DNA of 64,000 nt from Mauremys mutica (Eukaryota > Chordata > Testudines > Geoemydidae), in NCBI RefSeq assembly GCF_020497125.1, contig NC_059076.1, positions 8,733,951 through 8,797,950 on the forward strand. Direction: 5' to 3'. This document shows, piece by piece, positions 12,136-22,910 of this stretch. Position 1 is the first letter of the stretch, and every line of letters begins with the position of its first letter. Made by a program: the position numbers and the translations under genes. Below the pieces are notes generated by a model, which worked only from the letters and a program-made list of their open reading frames with translations, was not told the DNA's origin and ran no database searches.

Positions 12136-12754
12136 GTAGTTAGGCACTAACTATCGCCCCCACAGAATCCCAGAGAAGGTCGTTCAGAAGCTCAGGAAGT
12201 ATGTGCAAAGGGACGGAGCAAGGGCTAGTGGAACTCAGGAGAAGCCAGGTCTCTGGCTGGTGAGATCGCTTCCTCTTCCTCTCCTTCTCCCTCTTCTTCT
12301 CAGTGCTGAGGACTGAAGGACACTGCAGGTGGAAATGCCACACGGGGATTGTGCAGTGGCGTGACGGAGATTACATCAATACAAACTCACAGAGGTGCTC
12401 ACCATCAAGAGACATCCGAGACTGTTTTGGAGGGGCCCGAGGGTGGCTGCCCTGTTACAGGCTCTATGTGTGATATTTTATGCAAATTATTTAATGAGTT
12501 AATTTACATTTTTTGAAATAATTTATAAATAACCATAAACTTCAGAGTAATAAATGTGCAGGTTTAGTGCTCTTGAAAGGCCAGTTTAACAGCCCTGGTC
12601 AATGAAGTCCTGGTTTAAAAGCTAGACAAGCTTTCCACATACGCTGCCTCACCACCAGGCATGAGCTTTGGTCTGGAGGCTTTTTGGGGACTTCCTCTCT
12701 AGGGATAACAGTCTCCATGGCCCATGCAGTTTTTGGCCTCTCTGCTGAGTCTGA

Positions 12755-13036
12755 GGGCTTGTCTACATTACCCGCTGGATCGACGGCCAGCGATTGAACC
12801 AGCAGGGGTCAATTTATCGCGTCTAGTCGCGATAAATCAACCACAGAGCGCTCTCCCATCAACTCCGGGACTCCACTAGGGCGAGAGGCGGAGTCGATGG
12901 GAGAGCGTCAGCCATTGACTTACCGCAGTGAAGACACCGCGGTGAGTAGGTCTAAGTACGTCGACTTCAGCTACGTTATTCACGTAGCTGAAGTTGCGTA
13001 ACTTAGATTGACCCCCCCCCCAGTGTAGACCAGGCC
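12755..13036. mobile_element. MITE, 282 bp, related to the 11.8-kb copy
   Basis: The termini are GGGCTTGTCTACATT and AGTGTAGACCAGGCC. It is flanked by the direct repeat TGA (12752-12754 and 13037-13039). Internal palindromes include 'tttatcgcgtc'/'gtcgcgataaa' and 'cttcagctacgt'/'acgtagctgaag'. A run of C (about 13011-13021) lies near the right end. It is non-coding. Confidence 0.82.
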
Positions 13037-14826
13037 TGACAGTCAGTGCAAAGTGTGATGCTGAGTTTGTGCTGTGGGAGCTGGAACTGACACCCACAAA
13101 CTGATCCCACATAGGGGCCATCAGGCCTCTGTTGGACAGGAGCTTGTAGTGGCCCACAGGTGAAAGGCTCTGTAGCAATGCACTGAGGCGTCCGGGCCCC
13201 CAGGAAGTGCCTGTGTCACACCTTTGAGAATGAGGCTTGCTGCCTGGAAAGATGCATTTATCATATCAAGTTCTGATCTTTCCTGGAGCCTTCACAGACA
13301 GAACCTTCCACTCCCTGGCACGAGGGCAAAATCTCCCACCTCTCAGTCTTCTACCATCAAGTGCCCCACCCAGTTCTTACAGGGACTGTTCCCATTAACC
13401 AAAATGACAGCAACAAAAACACAACAATAATACAAATATTAACACAACTTCCCAGCTCACTTCTACATTCCATGTTTGGCAATTTAAATTCATTCCAACA
13501 GTTACAATTATCCCAGGGCTCTCATCCTAACTTAAGAGGGTGTCGTATCTATGGTGCTATACAGTGGCACAGAAACACTGGCTGCAGTCAGTAGGAGTGG
13601 TGAGACTAGATCTCCTTGGTCTCCTGGCTCCCAACCCAGGGCATGCACCCATAAGTGTTTGCTGGCTGAGATGGTGGCTCTGCCCTCTCTCTTACAGCAA
13701 ATCTGACTGTGCTAGAGCTTGGGCACTGGAAGGTGAGAGTGATGATCAATAGAAAGCAAAGTGGGCCGGTTTGGTCTCGGGGTGTGGTGGTGCCCAGCCT
13801 CCTTTGGCTTGCACTGAATGGGGGGAGGGTGGGCGGGCAGGTGCAAGGGGCCATGCCTCTGTTCAAGGACTGTGCACTGGAGTTCACCAGCACAGCTTAC
13901 TAATCCTCCCGTAGGCCAAATTCCTAGAGCCGCCCCTGTGCCTGAGAGAAGAATTATCTTTTTCTCCTGCCCCAAACTACCCAACCCTTTCTCAGCTCAG
14001 TCCCAGTGTGGTCCAGAACCAGTGAAGGATAAGAACTCTCTTCCCCCCGCCCCCTAGACCAGCATGATATGTGGCCCTGGTGACAGAATCCCTCTGACCT
14101 CCTCTCCTGCATGGTCCTGGGGAGCTGCTGGACTGTTTTTCACCACCTCCTCCCTATAGGGCAGCAGTGGGGAGTGTGCCTGAGGACCTGACTGGACAGC
14201 CTTTCATGCCCACTTTGCACTGGGAGGTGTAAATAACTCTGCAGGCGGCTGAGCAGTGGAGAAGCGAGACCTGGGGTTTTCATTTATTCCACACATGCTT
14301 GGTGTGTGCATGGAGCCAAGCGTGTAAAAGGAACAGGCTGCATCCTCGCTCATTCCTCATGAAGCTGGGGTGCTCTGCTATCAGATGAAGGAAAACTCCG
14401 GAAAGCTCCCCACGTACAAGGCTGACTTTTTGTCTGGAGTGTTACTGCGTTTGTGCTTTTAGCCTTGGGCGATCGAGCCACACGTTCCGAAGTTCACCTG
14501 ATTGTCTCTCCCCTTTATCTGCCTGTGCCAGCTGTGTACTTCCTGTGTCTGTGTCGTGCAGCTCTCTGAAGCTCTGCCTAGCACTTCCTTCTAATCAGGC
14601 GAGCTGGCCTGCTTTGCAGCGGGGCTGTTAGGGGAGATGTTATCCACTGCTTCCCAGCAGCTTCTTGCAAAGCAGAGCAAAGGCAAGGGTGGGAATTTGT
14701 ATTAACATTTTTGCACCAAGTTAAGAGGAAAGTAACGAGTGTGGAATTACACAGAGATAAAACAATGCACCTCTGTTAGGAGAAGAATATGCCCTTTCTT
14801 CCTTGTGTGTGCAGTGGAGATGGAAT
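13037..14826. other. Intronic sequence, nothing recognised
   Basis: Overlapping short frames on both strands (60-100 codons) look random. I see no domain, repeat family or RNA gene. Confidence 0.55.
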
Positions 14827-14965
14827 AGACATAGAGTATCAGGGTTGGAAGTGACCTCAGGAGGTCATATAGTCCAACCCCCTGCTCAAAACCAGGCCAA
14901 TCCCCAGACAGATTTTTGCCCCAGATCCCTAACTGGCCCCCTCAAGGATTGAACTCACAACCCTT
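14827..14965 (-). repeat. SINE with CR1-type tail, truncated at the B-box
   Basis: Read from left to right it has a CR1-like end ('agagtatcagggttggaag', 'gtccaaccccctgctcaaaa') and then the SINE body in reverse ('ttttgccccagatccctaac', 'caaggattgaactcacaacc'). It breaks off inside the tRNA-like head. The junction shows directly that this SINE subfamily shares its 3' end with CR1. Confidence 0.82.
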
Positions 14966-16167
14966 TTTGTTGCTGTTGCAATAGACATATGTTAAATCTG
15001 TGCCCTTTGGCACCTCTGCCATCATAGTCTCTTAAACCTTCCAAATTCCCAAGAAAAATGGCAGGAGTGCTGTGGGAACAACACCTCCCATAATCTCTGT
15101 CTAGACACAGAGTTGACTCTTTATAAACAGCCTCTAGGGGGGAGAAAAAAGTCACTCACCATCTTTCATTCTCATTTGATGCCTATCAGTCGTGCCGATA
15201 AAGCCAAAGTGCTGAAAGGGTTTGAGTTGTTTTTGATGGGTGCTGACATAGCAGGAGTGTATATCAATAAATGCCTGACACTGATGTGGCTTTATCATTG
15301 GCAGAGAGGCAACAAAAAGAGTAAATGAATCAGCTTTCCCCTCCATCTGTCATGGACTTTTCCCCATAGCAAAACACCATGTCCTTCGCTTCCAAGATGA
15401 GTGCCAAGTGTCTGTGCTCTGGTTTGGGAAGCAAATGAACGGACAAACACAGAAATAGGTCCAATGGCATTTTATTGGTGGACCCCAGCACCCTGCTTTG
15501 CACCATAAGAGCCCCCTAAACCAGTCTTTGCTGCTGCTGTTCTTTGGGCACGTGGTAGCTTGAAAGGGGGAACATCCATGTGGACATTACTTCTGGGTAA
15601 GCAGAAACTAGACCACATCGCAAGGGAGAACACACAATTTCTGAGCCACATTAAAATCCTGGTTAAATGTGGATTTAAAAACAATATGGTCAATAAAAGG
15701 TCTCTGTTTATCCAGGATATTATTCTGATATTCATTTTGGGTTCTCAGCTGCAGGGTTTGATAAATCAATATTTTTTTCCCTTCCCTTGTGAAAAAAAGA
15801 AAGGAAAATAATCCACGTGTTTGCCACAAGCTGGGCATGAGACATACATTATCTTAATGATCCCTGCGACCCAATCTTGGGATTTGAGTCTGTTCAGGTA
15901 CCTTCCCCACTGCCTTACTGCTGTATTCACAAACAAACCCAAGCAAAGAGAAAGGAGGTTGTGTTTCAGGTTGTGGCTACATTAATGCAGAACTCCATTC
16001 TGGGTAGTTTTAGTCCTAATACCCTTCATTAGCTATCGGTCCCTTGTGCCAGTGCTTGGGAAGTGGATACAGGAGTCTATCAAAGGATCTCAGACAACCT
16101 GGCTTTTTTCAGTATTGATTAGCTGACGTGCAGCGTGTGACTGATTATTTTTCTGTTGTGTCTCCAG
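14966..16167. other. Intronic sequence up to the first exon, nothing recognised
   Basis: There is no gene or nameable repeat. The pyrimidine-rich acceptor tract 'ttatttttctgttgtgtctccag' (quoted in two parts: ttatttttctg, ttgtgtctccag) ends it at 16167. Confidence 0.6.
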
Positions 16168-16377
16168 CACAGCGACACAGTCCACGACCTGCTCCTGGAT
16201 GTTATCACGTGGGTCGGAATTCTGCTGTCACTCGTCTGCCTCCTGATCTGCATCTTCACCTTTTGCTTTTTCCGCGGGCTCCAGAGTGACAGGAACACAA
16301 TTCACAAGAACTTGTGCATCAGCCTCTTTGTGGCTGAGCTCCTCTTCCTCATCGGGATCAATCGAACGGATCAGCCA
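16168..16377 (+). CDS. ADGRL3: ADGRL3 exon: TM1, first cytoplasmic loop, TM2
   Basis: This exon encodes 70 complete codons (phase 0 at both ends) of latrophilin-3, an adhesion GPCR of the plasma membrane that binds teneurins and FLRTs at synapses (family knowledge). The exon starts [12 protein letters not shown]1 is about residues 11-35 ([16 protein letters not shown] and on), the first cytoplasmic loop is [15 protein letters not shown]2 is about [16 protein letters not shown], and it ends in NRTDQP at the first extracellular loop. Boundaries are acceptor tctccag|CAC and donor CCA|gtaaga. ADGRL1 and ADGRL2 differ here, with I-V-I-S rather than I-L-L-S in TM1 and no N-R-T-D-Q after TM2, so paralogue assignment is firm. 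No GAIN/GPS residues are present. They lie on an upstream exon outside the window. Confidence 0.96.
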
Positions 16378-16526
16378 GTAAGATATTTGGCACAGAAATA
16401 TGGAAGCATCTCCTCCCACCTTCCAATGGAGGTAGCTGGGCCTGATCCTGGAGCAATATGAATGTGGATACACCCTACACTCATGCTCATCTTGTTGCAG
16501 GATTGGGGCTCTGTTTGGTAACCAAG

Positions 16527-16598
16527 GGTGAAATCCTAGTCCCTTATGCTCAGTAGCAAAAGCCCCATTGACATCAATAGGGCCAAGATTTCACCCCA
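16527..16598. repeat. Short fold-back repeat (~72 bp)
   Basis: The left arm 'gggtgaaatcctagtccc' and the right arm 'agggccaagatttcacccc' are imperfect reverse complements around a 'cattgacatcaatagg' centre. The same design occurs at 42938-43012. It is probably a tiny non-autonomous inverted-repeat element. The family is not named. Confidence 0.6.
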
Positions 16599-17696
16599 GA
16601 TGTCTGTTTAAAACGTATACACCAAAGGTGTGTGTTGTTTCATGTTTCCCCAGCAACAACACAGTAATTCTCAAGAAGATGCTTTCTATTATACGCCCTC
16701 CTTTCTGATCCAAAGCTTATTGAAGTCAATAGGAAACTTTCTGTTTACTTCTATAGGCTTCCGATCACGCCCATATGATTTCCTGAACAAATTATCCTTG
16801 GGGGCTGAAATTCCTACCGTTTGTTCTCCGCTTGAATGTTTCTGAGTAGTGTGTTAAACTCCATCTGACTGTTTTTGAGAAAACCTCAACTTGAGCAAAA
16901 AAAAAAAAATCCAAAGAAAAAAAGGCATTTTTCACAAGACTATTTCAGGTGCTCTGTTTGTGCTCACATTCATCAAAATGGCTCTTTTTAAAGAAAAAGC
17001 CTTCAAACTTGGCAAAGACTAAGAATTAGCACCTTTGACGTCTGTGAAGCAATTTGGTTTACAAATCTCTGGGTTCTAAGCTGTGAAATGAACAAATTCT
17101 TCATGTTCAGTCTGCTGTATTCTACTGACTAAAAAATGCCTGTGACACACTAGATAGCAGGGGAAACATACTCCATATACAAGCAGTGACCTGTGTGGAG
17201 CCCTGCAGACTGACAGAAATATTACTGCAGTGATTACACATTCGCCATTTTCATCCCCGCAGTCCCACTTGGGATGGCACCTTCATTGGAATAGCAGAGC
17301 CTACATGACAATGATATTCCAACAGCTGCTCCTGGGGCTCAATCCTCCTGGTTGCTGGGCTCCCCGTGATGTGTGCACTGCCCTCGGCTGCCATTGAAGT
17401 CAGTGGGTGTGGAGGGTGCTCAGCACCCATCGGGATGGCTCAGCACCTTGCATGATGATTGAGTTCTAAGAACATCTACTGGAACCTCAGCTCCCTTACT
17501 GAATGTGCCATTGTTCAGAGAAATACACAGAGGGACAGATCCTGTCCTCCCTCCATAGGCAGCTAAGGCCTGATATGTAGCAGAAATGATGCATTCCTGC
17601 GGAAGCCAGACCCAGGAAGAGCCAACCAGGGGATGCTTTAGCCCCTGTGCTCTGGAGCTCTGTACTGCAGCGGCTCTCTGCATTGCACCAAAGAAG

Positions 17697-19405
17697 AGAG
17701 GGCATTGCTGGCAGGAAGGGCAGGGGCGCGGGTGTGGGTTCCCAACGGGAAGGGAAGTGGTGGGGCTGTAGGTTCATGACAGGAGAGGTGGAGCCATAAG
17801 TTCCCTACAGGAAGGGCAGAGTTGTGAGTTGCAGGCAGGAAAGGGTCAGGGACGTGAGTTGGTGGCAGGAAGAGCAGGGGGGAGGGGTTATGTGTTGGTA
17901 GCAGGAAGGGGTCAGGGACGTGGGTTGGTGGCAGAAAGGGCAGGGGGTGGGGCTGTGGGTTGGTGGCAGGAAGGGGTCAGGGATGTGGGTTGCTGGCAGG
18001 AAGGGCAGGGAGAGGGGCTGTGGGGCAGTAGCAGGAAGGGGTCAGGGTCATGGGTTGGTGGCAGGAAGAGCAGGGGGCAAGGCTGTGGGTTGGTGGCAGG
18101 AAGAGCAGGGGGTGGGGCTGTGGGTTGGTGGCAGGAAGGGCAGGGGGCGGGGCTGTGGGTTGGTGGCAGGAAGGGCAGGGGGCGGGGCTGTGGGTTGGTG
18201 GCAGGAAGGGCAGGGGGCGGGGCTGTGGGTTGGTGGCAGGAAGGGCAGGGGGCTGGGCTGTGGGTTGGTGGCAGGAAGGGCGGGGGCGGGGCCGTGGGTT
18301 GGCGGCAGGAAGGGCAGGGGGTGGGGCTGTGGGTTGGTGGCCGGAAGGGCAGGGGGGGGGGCTGTGGGTTGGTGGCAGGAAGGGCAGAGGGCGGGGCTGT
18401 GGGTTGGTGGCAGGAAGGGCAGGGGGCGGGGCTGTGAGTTGGTGGCAGGAAGGGCAGGGGGCGGGGCTGTGGGTTGGTGGCAGGAAGGGCAGGGGGTGGG
18501 GCTGTGGGTTGGTGGCAGGAAGAGCAGGGGGCAGGGCCGTGGGTTGGTGGCAGGAAGGGCAGGGGGCAAGGCTGTGGGTTGGTGGCAGGGGGCGGGGCCG
18601 TGGGTTGGTGGCAGGAAGGGCAGGGGGCGGGGCCGTGGGTTGGTGGCAGGAAGAGCAGGGGGTGGGGCTGTGGGTTGGTGGCAGGAAGGGCAGGGGGAGG
18701 GGCTGTGGGTTGGTGGCAGGAAGGGCAGGGGGCGGGACTGTGGGTTGGTGGCAGGAAGGGCAGAGGGTGGGGCTGTGGGTTTGTGGCAGGAAGGGCAGGG
18801 GGTGGGGATGTGGGTTGGTGGCAGGAAGGGCAGGGGAGGGGCTGTGGGTTGGTGGCAGGAATGGCAGGGGGCGGGTCTGTGGGTTGGTGGCAGGAAGGGC
18901 AGAGGGTGGGGCTGTGGGTTTATGGCAGGAAGGGCAGAGGGTGGGGCTGTGGGTTGGTGGCAGGAAGGGCAGGGGGCGGGGCTGTGGGTTGGTGGCAGGA
19001 AGGGCAGGGGGCGGGGCTGTGGGTTGGTGGCAGGAAGGGCAGGGGGCGGGGCTGTGGGATCGTGGCAGGAAGGGCAGGGGACGGGGAGGGGGGTTGGTGG
19101 CAGGAAGGGCAGGGGGCGGGGCTGTGGGTTGGTGGCAGGAATGGCAGGGGGCGGGTCTGTGGGTTGGTGGCAGGAAGGGCAGGGGGCGGGGCTGTGGGTT
19201 GGTGGCAGGAAGGGCAGGGGGCGGGGCTGTGGGTTGGTGGCAGGAAGGGCAGGGGTGGGGCTGTGGGTTGGTGGCAGGAATGGCAGGGGGCGGGTCTGTG
19301 GGTTGGTGGCAGGAAGGGCAGGGGGTGGGGCTGTGGGCTGGTGGCAGGCCGGGGGCAGGGCTGTGGGTTGCCGGCAGGAAGAGCAGGGGTGGGGCTGTGA
19401 GTTCC
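17697..19405. repeat. G-rich minisatellite, 35-bp unit, roughly 45-50 copies
   Basis: The unit is GGTTGGTGGCAGGAAGGGCA followed by GGGGGCGGGGCTGTG (35 bp). Copies between about 18050 and 19350 are nearly identical, with most changes at one C/T/A site in the G-run. The 5' part (17697-18050) is more diverged, with 'aggaaggggtcagggacgtg' variants, and copies lacking part of the unit occur (near 18580 and 19340). Because 35 is not a multiple of 3 and the unit has few stops, all frames on both strands stay open for hundreds of codons. These are not genes. The G-rich strand is the sense strand of ADGRL3. Confidence 0.97.
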
Positions 19406-19611
19406 CAACAGCCCATGAAGTTTTATTCCAGTCCGCGCAAGGCCCAGGGAAGTGATCTTTGTGCTGCGTACTCCACAGAGGCTGGACTTGGGATTCACAC
19501 CCACACGCCATGGGCCGGCAGCAGAGCTGGAGCACAGTATTTCTCTGGCCATTAGGGACTGTATCAATAGTTGCTGCCCTTACGCACCTGCTAAGCAGAG
19601 AATTTTAATCA

Positions 19612-19735
19612 CTTACCAAAGCCACCACCTAGCTCTTACACAGCACTTTTCATCAGCAGATCTCCGAGCACTTTACAGATCTCCACACATCAAAATCTGG
19701 GACGGTCAGGCCCGATGGCGGCTGAACCAAAAGCC
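19612..19735 (-). repeat. MIR/CORE-SINE-like old amniote repeat, partial
   Basis: It holds 'cacctagctcttacacagca', 'cttttcatcagcagatctcc' and 'agcactttacagatct'. These are the first blocks of the repeat seen more completely at 556-780. It lacks the 'aaactgaggcacagag' part. Confidence 0.45.
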
Positions 19736-19927
19736 CTAACCGATTCAGTCACCTGCCGTGCTTCCCACAGCTCTGCGGCTGGTGTGGCCAGTGGGAGAGG
19801 CAGGTTTTCCTTTCACTCTTCCAGAACCATCCATTAGCGTATAAAAGGGGAGGTGCTGACCTTGCTCTCTTGATCAGTGGCAAAATGAACATTTACCTTG
19901 ACGGGAGCAAGACTGCCCTGATACTGG

Positions 19928-20025
19928 CTTTTCCAAGGTGCCTAAGGGAGTTAGGTGTCCAACTCCTATTGACCTTTAACATGGTTTGGGTGCCTTATTC
20001 CCTTAGGTTCCTTGGAAAGCCCCAG
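19928..20025. repeat. Short fold-back repeat (~98 bp)
   Basis: The left arm 'ttttccaaggtgcctaaggg' pairs with the right arm 'cccttaggttccttggaaag'. The centre is 'cctattgacctttaacatgg'. It is the same general class as the other ~70-120 bp imperfect palindromes in this window. Confidence 0.6.
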
Positions 20026-20889
20026 CACAAGTCATGTGTCAGTGCCCTTATTGGAGAATCATTTCAGTAATTCCATCTCCATGTGAAATAGACAAATGGC
20101 ATGTTCTTTGTGTTTTTAAATTCCATGTAGAAATGGTATGCTCATTGGCAAAAGCATCCCTGCCCCTTGGTGAGTGTCTCTAGAAATATGCTTTGTTGGG
20201 GTTCCAGGCTTCATTTTCCCCAAACAGCCACTGCATATACTCCATATTCAAAGCCAGGAGATCCTTCCCTAACGTAGGGGCACTCCTTCAGTCCTGGCTA
20301 GTGTATTCTCATTATTACTGACCCCTTTTTCACCAGCAACCTGTTGCAGCAGGGAGTTTTCACCTTTTCAGCATTTTTTTACTGGTATACCAGTGTGTTC
20401 ACTCTCTTTGTAGGAACCTCAGTGATCTCTGCAATCTCCAGCTTCTCCCCAGTGCCATGGGGCTCTAGCCCAGGATTTCTATTGTATTTTACCTGGCCAT
20501 GTACTAGAGGCAGCCCATGTTATGTTGTCCATCCCCTTGTCAGTGCAGGCTTGTTCCCAGCACTGTATTTGTTCAGGGCCAGTTGGATCTCAGTGGATGT
20601 CTGTGAAATAAGGTCTTGCACTGGAATCTCTATTTTCACATTCCTTTTCCCTGACTTTTTTTTTTAAATTCCCTTATCTCATCCCCTCATTAAAACTACT
20701 GAGCAATGAAGCCCGCAGCATATGCCCGGCCCTGCTGACAGCACCCAAGAGCATTTACATGGCTTGTCAACATCTGGAAACTTGCCCACACAACAATAGT
20801 CAACAGAGGCATCAGAAATAGAAACATGGTCTTTATGATTCCTCAACACAAGCCCCTGATGTATTGAGGCAGTAAGCCATCGAATCCAA

Positions 20890-21130
20890 ACACATGCATA
20901 TGTGTGTGTGTGTCTGTGTGTAAATAATATATGTGTCTATATATAACACTACATGTATAACATATATTACACAAATCTACATTATATAGAGAATTATACA
21001 CATGCACATGTATATAAATATATACAGACGTGTATATAATACATATGTGTATACTATAGATATATATAACTTATAAATAATATATATTATCATATAAATA
21101 TACATTACATTTTAAGTATAAAGATATTTA
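20890..21130. repeat. AT-rich low complexity with GT and TA tracts
   Basis: It begins with a short TG run ('atgtgtgtgtgtgtc', about 20900-20914) and continues as about 200 bp of TATA/TACA-type sequence ('tatatacagacgtgtatata', 'atatataacttataaat'). It is simple-sequence derived, with no gene. Confidence 0.7.
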
Positions 21131-21530
21131 AAGTGATCTGAGTTTTTGTTCTCATATAATGTCTATTTATTAAACCAAGGCGTTAGAATATTTCTGTGTG
21201 TTAATCCTGTTTTATAAGAAGCAGGGAACAATTGCTTCAATGATTTGAATCTGAATATGTCCCCTACTAAGAATCCAGTTTGATATTGTGGGAGTGCAGG
21301 AGCTGGGTACAGGGGTTTCAGCCAATGATATGCTTAGCATAATGTGCATAGAACATAAGTTTCTTTGGGTAAGCTACAGCCACGTATATATATTTATACA
21401 CATACACAGAGAGATTCTAGGATTAGTATCATGTGTAATAACCAAGGACATCAGTGGTTTTGTTACGATGATTGTAATAATTTTGTTTGGGAGCAAACCT
21501 CTGCCTCTGTTTTGTTTTGGACTCTCCCAG

Positions 21531-21751
21531 ATCGCCTGTGCTGTGTTTGCTGCCCTCCTGCACTTCTTTTTCCTGGCGGCATTCACCTGGATGTTCCTGG
21601 AGGGGGTGCAGCTGTACATCATGCTGGTGGAGGTGTTTGAGAGTGAACACTCGCGAAGGAAGTACTTCTACCTGGTTGGCTACGGGATGCCCGCACTCAT
21701 CGTGGCCGTGTCAGCGGCGGTCGACTACAGGAGCTATGGCACAGATAAAGT
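21531..21751 (+). CDS. ADGRL3: ADGRL3 exon: TM3, second cytoplasmic loop, TM4, most of ECL2
   Basis: This exon has 73 full codons plus two bases (GT) of a split Val codon. It starts [10 protein letters not shown]. The Cys at residue 3 is the TM3 cysteine that in GPCRs forms the disulphide with ECL2 (family knowledge). TM3 runs to about residue 32, the second cytoplasmic loop is [13 protein letters not shown], and TM4 is [19 protein letters not shown]. The exon closes with DYRSYGTDK in ECL2. The acceptor is ctctcccag|ATC and the donor is AAAGT|gtgagt. The sequence is uninterrupted and under evident constraint. [10 protein letters not shown] in TM4 points to ADGRL3 rather than ADGRL1 or ADGRL2. 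Confidence 0.96.
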
Positions 21752-21837
21752 GTGAGTTGAACTCTGCCACGCTTGGACCTGTGGAAGAGAAGCAATGGTT
21801 GTTTGTGGAACTTGTCTGGGGAAGGATCTGCTCAGTT

Positions 21838-22800
21838 TCATAGAATCATAGAATCATAGAACTTAAGATCAGAAGGGACCATTATGATCATCTAGTCTGA
21901 CCTCCCGCAAGATGCAGGCCACAAAAGCTGACCCACCCACTCCTGAAATAATTCTCTCCCTTGACTCAGCTGTTGAAGTCCCCAAATCCTGATTTAAAGA
22001 CTTCAAGTAGCAGATAATCCTCCAGCAAGCGACCCCTGCCCCATGCTGCGGAGGAAGGCGAAAAACCTCCAGGGCCACTGCCAATCTACCCTGGAGGAAA
22101 ATTCCTTCCCGACCCCAAATATGGCGATCAGCTGAACCCCGAGCATGCGGGCAAGACTCTCCAGCCAGACACTCAGGAAAAAGACTTTCAATATCCCAAC
22201 ATTGACCCTCGGTACTAATTACCAGTGGTCGCACGTTATTGACCTATTGACTAAATCACGTTATCCTATCAAACCATTCCCTCCATAAACTTATCAAGCT
22301 TAATCTTAAAGCCAGAGAGGTCCTTCGCCCCCACTGTTTCCCTCGGTAGGCTGTTCCAGAATTTCACTCCCCTGATGGTTAGAAACCTTCGTCTAATTTC
22401 AAGCCTAAACTTCCCGACTGCCAATTTATATCCATTTGTTCTCGTGTCCACATTAGTACTGAGCTGAAATAATTCCTCTCCCTCCCTGGTATTTATCCCT
22501 CTGATATATTTAAAGAGAGCAATCATATCTCCTCTCAACCTTCTTTTGGTTAAGGAAAACAAACCGAGCTCCTCAAGTCTCCTTTCATACGACAGGCTTT
22601 CCATTCCTCGGATCATTCTAGTGGCCCTTCTTTGTACCCGTTCCAGTTTGAATTCATCCTTCTTAAACATGGGAGACCAAAACTGCACACAGTACTCCAA
22701 ATGAGGTCTCACCAACGCCTTGTATAACGGGACTAGCACCTCCTTATCTCTACTAGAAATACCTCGCCTAATGCATCCCAAGACCGCATTAGCTTTTTTC
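21838..22800 (-). mobile_element. CR1 LINE, 5'-truncated (963 bp), partly open RT C-terminus
   Basis: It begins with three copies of the inverted octamer tail (tcatagaa units, 21839-21865), then about 430 bp of 3' UTR. The minus-strand open frame 22269-22781 (170 codons) starts G-C-I-R-R-G-I-S-S-R, contains [16 protein letters not shown] and RATRMIRG, and ends DKFMEGMV and a stop. This is the thumb and C-terminal region of the CR1 reverse transcriptase. The catalytic F/Y-A-D-D part was never copied. The frame is intact over 170 codons, suggesting a moderately young insertion. Its UTR differs from the copies at 49199 and 51755, so it is a distinct subfamily. Antisense to ADGRL3. Confidence 0.93.
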
Positions 22801-22844
22801 TGTGGGTTCTGATGAGAACCAGACTGGGAAATTAAGGACCTGAT

Positions 22845-22910
22845 CCGAAGATCATTGGAGTCAAAGGAAAGTCTCCCGTTGAATTCAGTGAGCTTTGGAT
22901 CAGGCCCTCA
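22845..22910. repeat. Short fold-back repeat (~66 bp)
   Basis: The arms 'gacctgatccgaag' and 'ctttggatcaggccc' pair around 'cccgttgaattcagtg'. It belongs to the same class as the other small imperfect palindromes. Confidence 0.55.

Larger units (their letters stand above)
1..16167 (+). other. ADGRL3: ADGRL3 intron, 3' part (5' end outside window)
   Basis: This stretch precedes the first recognisable exon and ends in an AG acceptor (tctccag, 16161-16167). The exon that should precede it encodes the GPS cleavage site and the short linker to TM1. I looked for that Cys/His/Leu-Thr-rich GPS signature and did not find it in any frame, so the donor lies upstream of base 1. The content is diverged repeats and unrecognised unique DNA, itemised separately. 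Confidence 0.8.
16378..21530 (+). other. ADGRL3: ADGRL3 intron between the TM2 and TM3 exons (5,153 bp)
   Basis: The donor is gtaaga and the acceptor is gactctcccag. It separates codons cleanly (phase 0). It contains a fold-back repeat, a 1.7-kb minisatellite and an AT/GT-rich tract, which are listed separately. The parts 16599-17696 and 20026-20889 hold nothing I recognise. Confidence 0.93.

Noticed and set aside
16156..16167. Upstream extension of the TM1 exon (reads L-C-L-Q before H-S-D)
   Set aside because: These bases are the pyrimidine tract and AG of the splice acceptor. The open frame is intronic by chance.
16378..16461. Exon A read-through (V-R-Y-L-A-Q...) as a real alternative C-terminus
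   Set aside because: It begins with the donor gtaaga and ends in a stop within intron. There is no evidence of use, and it would end the receptor after TM2.
17697..19405. The repeat array as a CRISPR array
   Set aside because: The units are contiguous without unique spacers, and the genome is vertebrate. It is a minisatellite.
17829..19567. Long open frames (roughly 200-510 codons) on both strands over 17.8-19.6 kb as genes
   Set aside because: They are shadows of a 35-bp tandem repeat that is open in most frames on both strands. They lack domains, start context and splice logic.
22269..22781. 170-codon minus-strand frame as a host protein
   Set aside because: It is the C-terminus of the CR1 reverse transcriptase, next to the CR1 3' UTR and octamer tail. 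The same applies to 49288-49800, 51798-52732 and 53933-54574.
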